A model generated the notes under the pieces. That model saw only the letters and a list, made by a program, of their open reading frames with translations, made no database searches and was not told where the DNA came from. The translations under genes and the position numbers were made by a program. 64,000 nt of DNA from Micromonospora violae (GTDB lineage: Bacteria > Actinomycetota > Actinomycetes > Mycobacteriales > Micromonosporaceae). This document shows, one piece after another, positions 57,413-64,000 of this stretch (the stretch's first letter is position 1; every line of letters starts with the position of its first letter). The DNA lies in the NCBI RefSeq assembly GCF_004217135.1, contig NZ_SHKK01000001.1:5952001-6016000 (forward strand), given 5' to 3'.

Positions 57413-59925
57413 TGACGGACGTAGCCAAGCAGACCGAGACGGTCACCCTCACCATCGACGGCGTCGAGGTCACCGCCCCCAAGGGGACGCTGCTGATCCG
57501 GGTCGCCGAGCAGATGGGCACCGAGATCCCCCGGTTCTGCGACCACCCGCTGCTGGCCCCGGCTGGCGCGTGTCGGCAGTGCCTGGTCGAGGTGGAGGGG
57601 CAGCGCAAGCCGGTCGCCTCCTGCACCCAGACCGTCGCCGACGGCATGGTCGTGCGTACGCAGATCACCTCCCCGGTGGCCAAGAAGGCGCAGGAGGGGG
57701 TGATGGAGCTGCTGCTGCTCAACCACCCGCTGGACTGCCCGATGTGCGACAAGGGCGGTGAGTGCCCGCTGCAGAACCAGGCGATGTCCACCGGCCGCAC
57801 CGACTCGCGCTTCCACGAGCACAAGCGGGAGTACGAGAAGCCGATGGCGATCAGCAGCCAGGTGCTGCTGGACCGCGAGCGGTGCGTGCTCTGCCAGCGG
57901 TGCACCCGGTTCTCCGAGGAGATCGCCGGCGACAAGTTCATCGACCTGATGGGCCGGTCGTCCGCCGAAGAAATCAACATCTACCGGGACGACGCGTACG
58001 GCGCGGAGTCCGGGGAGGACAGCGGGGACGTCCCGTTCAACTCCTACTTCTCCGGCAACACCGTCCAGATCTGCCCGGTGGGCGCGCTGACCGGTGCCCA
58101 GTACCGCTTCCGCGCCCGCCCGTTCGACCTGGTCTCCAGCCCGAGCGTCTGCGAGCACTGCTCGGCCGGCTGCGGGCAGCGCACCGACTGGCGGCGCGGC
58201 AAGGTGCTGCGCCGGCTGGCCGGTGACGAGCCGGCGGTGAACGAGGAGTGGAACTGCGACAAGGGCCGGTGGGGCTTCCAGTACACCCGGGCCGCCGACC
58301 GGCTGACCACTCCGCTGGTCCGCGACGAGCACACCGGTGAGCTGCGCGAGGCGTCCTGGAGCGAGGCGCTCACCGTGGCCGCCGAAGGGCTGCACGCGGC
58401 CCGGGAGAGCGGGCAGGGCACGGCGGTGCTCACCGGCGGTCGACTGACCGTCGAGGACGCGTACGCGTACGCCAAGTTCGCCCGGGTCGCGTTGAACACC
58501 AACGACATCGACTTCCGGGCGCGGCCGGTCTCCCGCGAGGAGGCCGACTTCCTGGCCAGCTCGGTCGCCGGGGTCACCGACGTCACCTACACCGACGTGG
58601 AGAACGCGCCGGCGGTGGTGCTGGTCGGCCTGGAGCCCGAGGAGGAGTGCCCGATCCTCTTCCTGCGGCTGCGCAAGGCGTACCTGAAGAAGACCCTGAC
58701 GGTGTACGCGCTGGCGCCCTTCGCCACCCGCGGCCTGGAGAAGCTCGGTGCCAAGCTGGCCCGGGTGGTGCCGGGCGAGGAGGCCAGCGTGCTCGCCGAG
58801 CACGCCACGGTCAGCGAGGCGCTGAGCGCACCGGGCGCGATCCTGATCGTCGGCGAGCGGTTGGCCACCGTGCCGGGTGGGCTCTCCGCCGCGGCCGACG
58901 TGGCCCGGCGTACCGGCGCGAAGCTGGCCTGGGTGCCGCGGCGCGCGGGTGACCGCGGCGCGGTCGACGCGGGTTGCCTGCCCAACCTGCTCCCCGGTGG
59001 ACGGCTGGTCACCGAGCCGGCCGCCCGGGCCGAGCTGGGTGAGGCGTGGGACATCCCGGCCGGGGTGATCCCGAGCCAGGCCGGCCGGGACACCGACGGC
59101 ATCCTGACCGCGGCGGCCAACGGGCAGCTCGGCGCGCTGGTCGTCGGCGGTGTCGACCCGGCCGACCTGGCCGACCCGCGACTGGCCGAGTCCGCCCTGG
59201 ACGCGGTGCCGTTCCTGGTCAGCCTGGAGCTGCGGGCCAGCGCGGTGACCCGGCGGGCGAACGTGGTGCTGCCGGTCGCCCCGGTGGCCGAGAAGGCCGG
59301 CAGCTTCCTGGACTGGGAGGGCCGGCTGCGCCCGTTCGACGCGGTGTTGAACACCTCCGCGATGACCGACGGCCGGGTGCTCGACGCACTGGCCGCGCTG
59401 CTCGACGTGCGCCTCGGCACGGCCGACGTGCCGAGTGTGCGCCGCGAGCTGGGCTCGCTGCCGGCGACGCGGACGTCCCGACCGGCCGCGCCGTCGGTCG
59501 CGCCGGGCCGGGTGCCGCAGCCGAACGCTGGGGAGGCCGTCCTGGCCACCTGGCACCAGCTGGTCGACCTGGGCACGTTGACCGAGGGCGACGAGAACCT
59601 CGCCGGGACCGCCCGTCCGCCGGTGGTCCGGCTGGGCAAGGGCACCGCCGAGGCGCTCGGTGTGGTCGACGGTGACGCTGTCACGGTCGGCACCGACCGG
59701 GGGGCGCTGACCCTGCCGGCGGAACTCACCGAAATGCCGGACGGCGTGGTCTGGCTGCCGACCAACTCACCCGGTTCGACCGTGCGACGCAGCCTCGGGG
59801 CGACGTCCGGAGCGGTCGTCCGGATCTCCGTCCCCGCACCGAGTACGGCCATCCCGGCCGGGCGAGTGGCGGCCGACGAGACCGGGCTCCCGGGACCGCT
59901 CCTCAATTCCGGGGGTAACCAGTGA
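57412..59925 (+). CDS. nuoG: NADH-quinone oxidoreductase subunit G
   Basis: The 837-residue iron-sulfur subunit begins with a [2Fe-2S] domain (about 10-90: [21 protein letters not shown]), a [4Fe-4S] stretch [14 protein letters not shown] and [10 protein letters not shown], followed by [14 protein letters not shown] in the molybdopterin-like domain. The C-terminal part (from about 580) matches poorly conserved segments of actinomycete NuoG. It carries electrons from NuoE/F to NuoI/B. Confidence 0.96.
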   Translation: MTDVAKQTETVTLTIDGVEVTAPKGTLLIRVAEQMGTEIPRFCDHPLLAPAGACRQCLVEVEGQRKPVASCTQTVADGMVVRTQITSPVAKKAQEGVMELLLLNHPLDCPMCDKGGECPLQNQAMSTGRTDSRFHEHKREYEKPMAISSQVLLDRERCVLCQRCTRFSEEIAGDKFIDLMGRSSAEEINIYRDDAYGAESGEDSGDVPFNSYFSGNTVQICPVGALTGAQYRFRARPFDLVSSPSVCEHCSAGCGQRTDWRRGKVLRRLAGDEPAVNEEWNCDKGRWGFQYTRAADRLTTPLVRDEHTGELREASWSEALTVAAEGLHAARESGQGTAVLTGGRLTVEDAYAYAKFARVALNTNDIDFRARPVSREEADFLASSVAGVTDVTYTDVENAPAVVLVGLEPEEECPILFLRLRKAYLKKTLTVYALAPFATRGLEKLGAKLARVVPGEEASVLAEHATVSEALSAPGAILIVGERLATVPGGLSAAADVARRTGAKLAWVPRRAGDRGAVDAGCLPNLLPGGRLVTEPAARAELGEAWDIPAGVIPSQAGRDTDGILTAAANGQLGALVVGGVDPADLADPRLAESALDAVPFLVSLELRASAVTRRANVVLPVAPVAEKAGSFLDWEGRLRPFDAVLNTSAMTDGRVLDALAALLDVRLGTADVPSVRRELGSLPATRTSRPAAPSVAPGRVPQPNAGEAVLATWHQLVDLGTLTEGDENLAGTARPPVVRLGKGTAEALGVVDGDAVTVGTDRGALTLPAELTEMPDGVVWLPTNSPGSTVRRSLGATSGAVVRISVPAPSTAIPAGRVAADETGLPGPLLNSGGNQ

Positions 59926-61274
59926 ACCCGATCGTCCTGGCCCAGGATCCGACGCTGGCCGACTTCGGCCGGGATCCGTGGTGGCTGGTGCTCGGCAAGA
60001 TTGTCTTCGCGTTCGCCTTCGGGCTGCTGGCCACCCTGCTCGGTGTCTGGTTCGAGCGGCGCGTCGTCGGCTACATGCAGGTGCGGCCCGGCCCCAACCA
60101 GGTCGGCCCGTTCGGCCTGCTGCAGACCCTCGCCGACGGCCTGAAGATGGCCTTCAAGGAGGACATCCTGCCGAAGGCGGCCGACAAGGTCGTCTACTTC
60201 TTCGCCCCGACCATCTCGGTGATCTGCGCGGTCACCGCCCTGTCGGTGGTGCCGTTCGGCCCGATGGTGAGCATCTTCGGCCACCACACGCCGTTGCAGG
60301 TCACCGACGTGCCGGTGGCGGTGCTGCTGCTGCTCGCCTGCTCGTCGATGGGCGTCTACGGCATCGTGCTGGGTGGCTGGGCCTCCGGCTCGACGTACCC
60401 GCTCCTCGGCGGTCTGCGGTCGAGCGCCCAGATGATCTCCTACGAGGTCGCCATGGGGCTCAGCATCGTGGCGGTCTTCATGACCGCCGGCACGATGAGC
60501 ACCAGCGGGATCGTGGCCAAGCAGGCCCACGGCACCGAGCTGTCCATCTTCGGCCAGACGATCCCGGCACCGGGCTGGTACGCGATCCTGCTGCTGCCGA
60601 GTTTCATCATCTTCTTCATCGCCATGGTCGGTGAGACCAACCGCGCGCCGTTCGACCTCCCCGAGGCCGAGTCCGAGCTGGTCGCCGGCTTCATGACCGA
60701 GTACAGCTCACTGAAGTTCGCGCTCTTCATGCTCAGTGAGTACGTCGCGATGGTGACCATGTCCGCGGTCACCACCACGCTGTTCCTGGGCGGTTGGCGG
60801 GCACCCTGGCCGATCACCCTCTGGGAGGGCGCCAACTCCGGTTGGTGGCCGATGCTCTGGTTCTTCGGCAAGGTGATCGCGCTGGTCTTCGTCTTCGTGT
60901 GGCTGCGCGGCACGCTGCCCCGGCTGCGCTACGACCAGTTCATGCGCCTCGGCTGGAAGGTGCTGCTGCCGATCAACCTGGTCTGGATCCTGGTCCTGTC
61001 GGGCCTGCGCTCCATCGAGGGTTGGGACCCCCGCAGCAAGGTGATCGCGGTCGGCATCCCGGCCGGCATCCTGCTGATCGCCACGATCTTCTGGCCGAGC
61101 CGCAAGCCGCAGCCGAAGCAGACGACGCAGGAACAGGTCGACAACCGGCCGTACGGGAGCTTCCCGCTGCCGCCGATGGATCTACAGGTACCACCGAGCC
61201 CGCGTATCACGCGCGTGGTCGCCGAGCGGGAGCCGGCCAACATCGTCGCCGGCTCGGACTCCAGGGAGGTGTGA
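59922..61274 (+). CDS. nuoH: NADH-quinone oxidoreductase subunit H
   Basis: This 450-residue membrane subunit has about eight helices, the quinone-site loop [21 protein letters not shown] and YSSLKFALF, and a cytoplasmic C-terminal tail (about 60 residues, Pro-rich). It forms much of the quinone access channel. The GTG at 59922 overlaps nuoG by four bases. Confidence 0.97.
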   Translation: MNPIVLAQDPTLADFGRDPWWLVLGKIVFAFAFGLLATLLGVWFERRVVGYMQVRPGPNQVGPFGLLQTLADGLKMAFKEDILPKAADKVVYFFAPTISVICAVTALSVVPFGPMVSIFGHHTPLQVTDVPVAVLLLLACSSMGVYGIVLGGWASGSTYPLLGGLRSSAQMISYEVAMGLSIVAVFMTAGTMSTSGIVAKQAHGTELSIFGQTIPAPGWYAILLLPSFIIFFIAMVGETNRAPFDLPEAESELVAGFMTEYSSLKFALFMLSEYVAMVTMSAVTTTLFLGGWRAPWPITLWEGANSGWWPMLWFFGKVIALVFVFVWLRGTLPRLRYDQFMRLGWKVLLPINLVWILVLSGLRSIEGWDPRSKVIAVGIPAGILLIATIFWPSRKPQPKQTTQEQVDNRPYGSFPLPPMDLQVPPSPRITRVVAEREPANIVAGSDSREV

Positions 61275-61275
61275 C

Positions 61276-61917
61276 GTGGGCTCGATCACCGGAACGTTCA
61301 AGGGATTCGGTGTCACCTTCTCGCACATGTTCAGGAAGGTCGTCACCACCGACTACCCGTTCAAGCCGCCGGTGTCGGCGCCGCGCTACCACGGGCGGCA
61401 CATCCTCAACCGGCACCCGGACGGCCTGGAGAAGTGCATCGGCTGCGAGCTGTGCGCCTGGGCCTGCCCGGCGGACGCGATCTACGTCGAGGGTGGCGAC
61501 AACACCGACGAGCAGCGCTTCTCGCCGGGTGAGCGGTACGCCAGCACTTACCAGATCAACTACGCCCGGTGCATCTTCTGCGGGTTGTGCATCGAGGCCT
61601 GCCCGACCCGGTCGCTCACCATGAGCAACGAGTACGAGCTGGCCCGGGACAACCGGCAGGACCTGATCTTCACCAAGGAGCAGCTGCTCGCGCCGTTGCT
61701 CGAGGGCATGGAGCAGCCGCCGCACCCGATGCGGCTGGGTGACAGCGAGAAGGACTACTACGTCGGCGCGCTGGACAACCCGGGCACCTCCGCCGGTGCG
61801 GAGACGTCCCCGATGGGCCCCGGCCGCTACCAGGTCGAGGAGCACCCCGGCGTGACGTTCCCGGGCGCCGAGCAGGCCGCCCAGCGCGTCGCGGCCGGCA
61901 AGGGAGAGAAGGCATGA
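61276..61917 (+). CDS. nuoI: NADH-quinone oxidoreductase subunit I
   Basis: The 213-residue subunit has two 4Fe-4S ferredoxin motifs, [15 protein letters not shown] and [15 protein letters not shown], that carry the N6a and N6b clusters, followed by TMSNEYELA. Its C-terminal part (about 60 residues) is variable. The GTG at 61276 lies one base after the nuoH stop. Confidence 0.97.
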   Translation: MGSITGTFKGFGVTFSHMFRKVVTTDYPFKPPVSAPRYHGRHILNRHPDGLEKCIGCELCAWACPADAIYVEGGDNTDEQRFSPGERYASTYQINYARCIFCGLCIEACPTRSLTMSNEYELARDNRQDLIFTKEQLLAPLLEGMEQPPHPMRLGDSEKDYYVGALDNPGTSAGAETSPMGPGRYQVEEHPGVTFPGAEQAAQRVAAGKGEKA

Positions 61918-62684
61918 CCACGTCTACGGTGCTGGCCGCGGCGGGTGCGGTGTCCGGTGGCGAGCAGGTCACCTTCTGGATCCTCGGGCCGCTCGCGCTC
62001 ATCGGCGCGATCGGGATGGTGGCCGCGCGCAACGCGGTGCACTCCGCGCTCTGGCTGGTGCTCACCATGCTCTGCCTGGGCGTGTTCTACGTGCTCCAGG
62101 CCGGGCCGTTCATCGGCATGGTGCAGATCATCGTCTACACCGGCGCGATCATGATGCTCTTCCTCTTCGTGCTGATGCTGGTCGGCCGGGACTCCACCGA
62201 CTCGCTGATCGAGACGTTGCGCGGCCAGCGGACCGCCGCGATCGTCCTCGGGCTGGGCTTCGCCGGCCTGGTCGGCGGCGCCCTCTACCGGGCGCTGGAG
62301 GGCACCACCGCGGTCGGCCTGGAGCAGCCCAACGCCGAGGGCAACGTGCAGGGCATCGCCCGGCTGCTCTTCACCAAGTACGTGTTCGCGTTCGAGCTGA
62401 CGTCGGCGCTGCTGATCACCGCGGCGGTCGGTGCCATGGTGCTCGCGCACATCGAGCGCCGCAAGCAGGACAAGGTCGACCAGGTGTCGACGATGCGGGC
62501 CCGGTTCGCGCCGGGCAACTACCCCGGCCCCAAGCCGGGCCCGGGCGTCTTCGCGACCTCGTCCTCGGTGGCCACCCCGGCCCGACTGCCGGACGGCCGC
62601 CTCTCCGAGCGCAGCACGCCGGAGATCCTGCCGGTGCGGGAGCTGACCGCGCAGGAGACCACCCTGAAAGGTACGGACTCATGA
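61914..62684 (+). CDS. nuoJ: NADH-quinone oxidoreductase subunit J
   Basis: The 256-residue membrane subunit has five helices with [50 protein letters not shown], typical of NuoJ. The hydrophilic C-terminal about 80 residues are lineage specific. It overlaps nuoI and nuoK by four bases each. Confidence 0.96.
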   Translation: MTTSTVLAAAGAVSGGEQVTFWILGPLALIGAIGMVAARNAVHSALWLVLTMLCLGVFYVLQAGPFIGMVQIIVYTGAIMMLFLFVLMLVGRDSTDSLIETLRGQRTAAIVLGLGFAGLVGGALYRALEGTTAVGLEQPNAEGNVQGIARLLFTKYVFAFELTSALLITAAVGAMVLAHIERRKQDKVDQVSTMRARFAPGNYPGPKPGPGVFATSSSVATPARLPDGRLSERSTPEILPVRELTAQETTLKGTDS

Positions 62685-62980
62685 CGCCTGATTACTACCT
62701 GGTGTTGGCGGCGGTGCTGTTCACCATCGGCGCTGCCGGGGTGCTCGTCCGGCGCAACGCGATCGTGCTGTTCATGTGCGTGGAGCTGATGCTCAACGCG
62801 GCCAACCTGACGCTGGTCACCTTCAGCCGGATCAACGGTGACCTCAACGGCCAGATCATGGCGTTCTTCGTGATGGTGGTGGCGGCGGCCGAGGTCGTGG
62901 TCGGGCTCGCGATCATCATGTCCATCTTCCGGACGCGACGCTCGGCGAGCGTCGACGACGCCAACCTGCTCAAGTACTAG
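62681..62980 (+). CDS. nuoK: NADH-quinone oxidoreductase subunit K
   Basis: This 99-residue subunit has three helices and the conserved glutamate stretch [13 protein letters not shown], followed by [14 protein letters not shown] with the second glutamate, both needed for proton transfer. It is the smallest membrane-arm subunit, between nuoJ and nuoL. The ATG overlaps nuoJ by four bases. Confidence 0.97.
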   Translation: MTPDYYLVLAAVLFTIGAAGVLVRRNAIVLFMCVELMLNAANLTLVTFSRINGDLNGQIMAFFVMVVAAAEVVVGLAIIMSIFRTRRSASVDDANLLKY

Positions 62981-62992
62981 AGGGGTCCACCG

Positions 62993-64000
62993 GTGGAAGA
63001 GACTGTGGAATACGCCCAGGCCACGGGGCTGCTCGGGGGCGTCTGGCTGCTGGTGGCGATCCCGCTGGTCAGCGCGGCCATCCTGCTGCTGCTCGGCCGC
63101 CGGGCCGACCGCTGGGGGCACTGGTTGGGCGTCGCCGCCATCGGCGTCGCGTTCGTGCTCGGCCTGAGCTTCTTCTTCCAGCTGCGTGGCCTGGAAAACA
63201 AGTCGGTCGAGCTGAGCCTGTGGGATTTCCTCGCGGTCGGTGATCTGCGCGTCGACTTCGGCCTGCTGTTCGACCCGCTGGCCGCGGTCTTCGTACTGCT
63301 GATCACCGGGGTGGGTTTCCTGATCCACCTGTACGCGGTGGAGTACATGGCACACGACGCCGGCCGACGCCGGTTCTTCGCGTACTTCAACCTGTTCGTG
63401 GCGGCGATGCTGCTGCTGGTGCTCGGCAACAACTACGTGATGCTCTACTTCGGCTGGGAGGGCGTCGGTCTGGCGTCGTACCTGCTGATCTCCTTCTGGA
63501 CCGAACGGCCGAGCGCGGCCACCGCCGGCAAGAAGGCGTTCCTGATGAACCGGGTCGGCGACGCCGGCCTGGCCATCGGCATCTTCATCATGTTCGCCAC
63601 CGTGGGCACCACCCAGTACGACGAGGTGTTCAACTCCGTCGGCGCGCTGACCGGGACCACGGTGCTGATCCTCGGCCTGTTGCTGCTGCTCGGCGCGGCC
63701 GGTAAGTCCGGTCAGTTCCCGCTCCAGGCGTGGTTGCCGGACGCGATGGAGGGCCCGACCCCGGTGTCGGCGCTCATCCACGCCGCCACCATGGTCACCG
63801 CGGGCGTCTACCTGATCGCCCGGTCCAACCCGATCTTCTCCGCCAACTCGACGCTGCAACTCGTGGTGGTCAGCGTCGGCGCGCTCACCCTGCTGATCGG
63901 CTGCATCATCGGTGCGGCCAAGGACGACATCAAGCGGGTGCTCGCCTGGTCGACCGTCAGCCAGATCGGCTACATGTTCGTCGGCGTCGGCCTCGGTGGT
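62993..64000 (+). CDS. nuoL: NADH-quinone oxidoreductase subunit L, N-terminal part
   Basis: The gene runs off the right edge; 336 residues are present from GTG 62993, after the ribosome site AGAGGGG and 12 bases after nuoK. The residues [45 protein letters not shown] and [39 protein letters not shown] are diagnostic of NuoL antiporter-like subunits, including the key Glu and Lys. It pumps protons at the far end of the membrane arm. Confidence 0.97.
   Translation, partial: MEETVEYAQATGLLGGVWLLVAIPLVSAAILLLLGRRADRWGHWLGVAAIGVAFVLGLSFFFQLRGLENKSVELSLWDFLAVGDLRVDFGLLFDPLAAVFVLLITGVGFLIHLYAVEYMAHDAGRRRFFAYFNLFVAAMLLLVLGNNYVMLYFGWEGVGLASYLLISFWTERPSAATAGKKAFLMNRVGDAGLAIGIFIMFATVGTTQYDEVFNSVGALTGTTVLILGLLLLLGAAGKSGQFPLQAWLPDAMEGPTPVSALIHAATMVTAGVYLIARSNPIFSANSTLQLVVVSVGALTLLIGCIIGAAKDDIKRVLAWSTVSQIGYMFVGVGLGG

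Overview
The window comes from a high-GC actinomycete, most likely Micromonospora or a close relative in the Micromonosporaceae. This rests on GC-rich codon use, many GTG starts, DUF5753/DUF397 and BldC-type regulators, menaquinone made through futalosine, and a 14-subunit-type nuo operon preceded by a menG and geranylgeranyl-reductase neighbourhood. The genus is inferred from gene content, not from a search.

Layout. (1) 1-4.4 kb: the end of a histidine-phosphatase gene, then a cytochrome c maturation operon (resA-ccdA-resB-ccsB). (2) 4.4-9.3 kb: accessory genes: a secreted DUF11-like protein, a DUF5753 regulator that has lost its DNA-binding end, its DUF397 partner, a MarR/AhpD-like divergent pair and an epoxide-hydrolase-like enzyme. 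(3) 9.4-15.8 kb: menaquinone genes mqnL, mqnP and mqnM, with a class I terpene synthase lying convergently among them, followed by bldC, an Lrp regulator and cds1. (4) 15.8-24.4 kb: a lipid-binding-like protein, a DEAD-box helicase with a long repeat tail, a proline-rich membrane protein, an NlpC/P60 wall hydrolase, mqnE and two small membrane proteins. (5) 24.4-31 kb: two divergent secreted peptidases, then a cobalamin riboswitch with a B12-type ABC importer. (6) 31-39.8 kb: a VOC protein, an ABC exporter with its own regulator, a HelR/HelD-type RNA polymerase motor, a DUF222-HNH protein and mqnA. (7) 39.9-46 kb: a tandem pair of serine hydrolases and, divergently, the paaABCDE phenylacetyl-CoA epoxidase operon. 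(8) 46-51.9 kb: mqnC, an LPXTG surface protein, menG and a geranylgeranyl-reductase-type menaquinone reductase. (9) 52-64 kb: nuoA through nuoL, running off the right edge.

The core theme is respiration: menaquinone synthesis (mqnA, C, E, L, P, M, then menG and a menJ-like gene), haem attachment to cytochrome c, and the NADH dehydrogenase that reduces menaquinone. Accessory genes are interspersed among these.

The least expected structure is intergenic. Two families of dispersed palindromes occur. Family A has three copies, at about 5918, 9241 and 37338; one copy lies exactly where a regulator lost its helix-turn-helix. Family B has two almost identical copies, at 8042 and 24320, each sitting between convergent genes like a portable two-way terminator. 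No tRNA, rRNA, CRISPR array, prophage or complete insertion sequence was seen.
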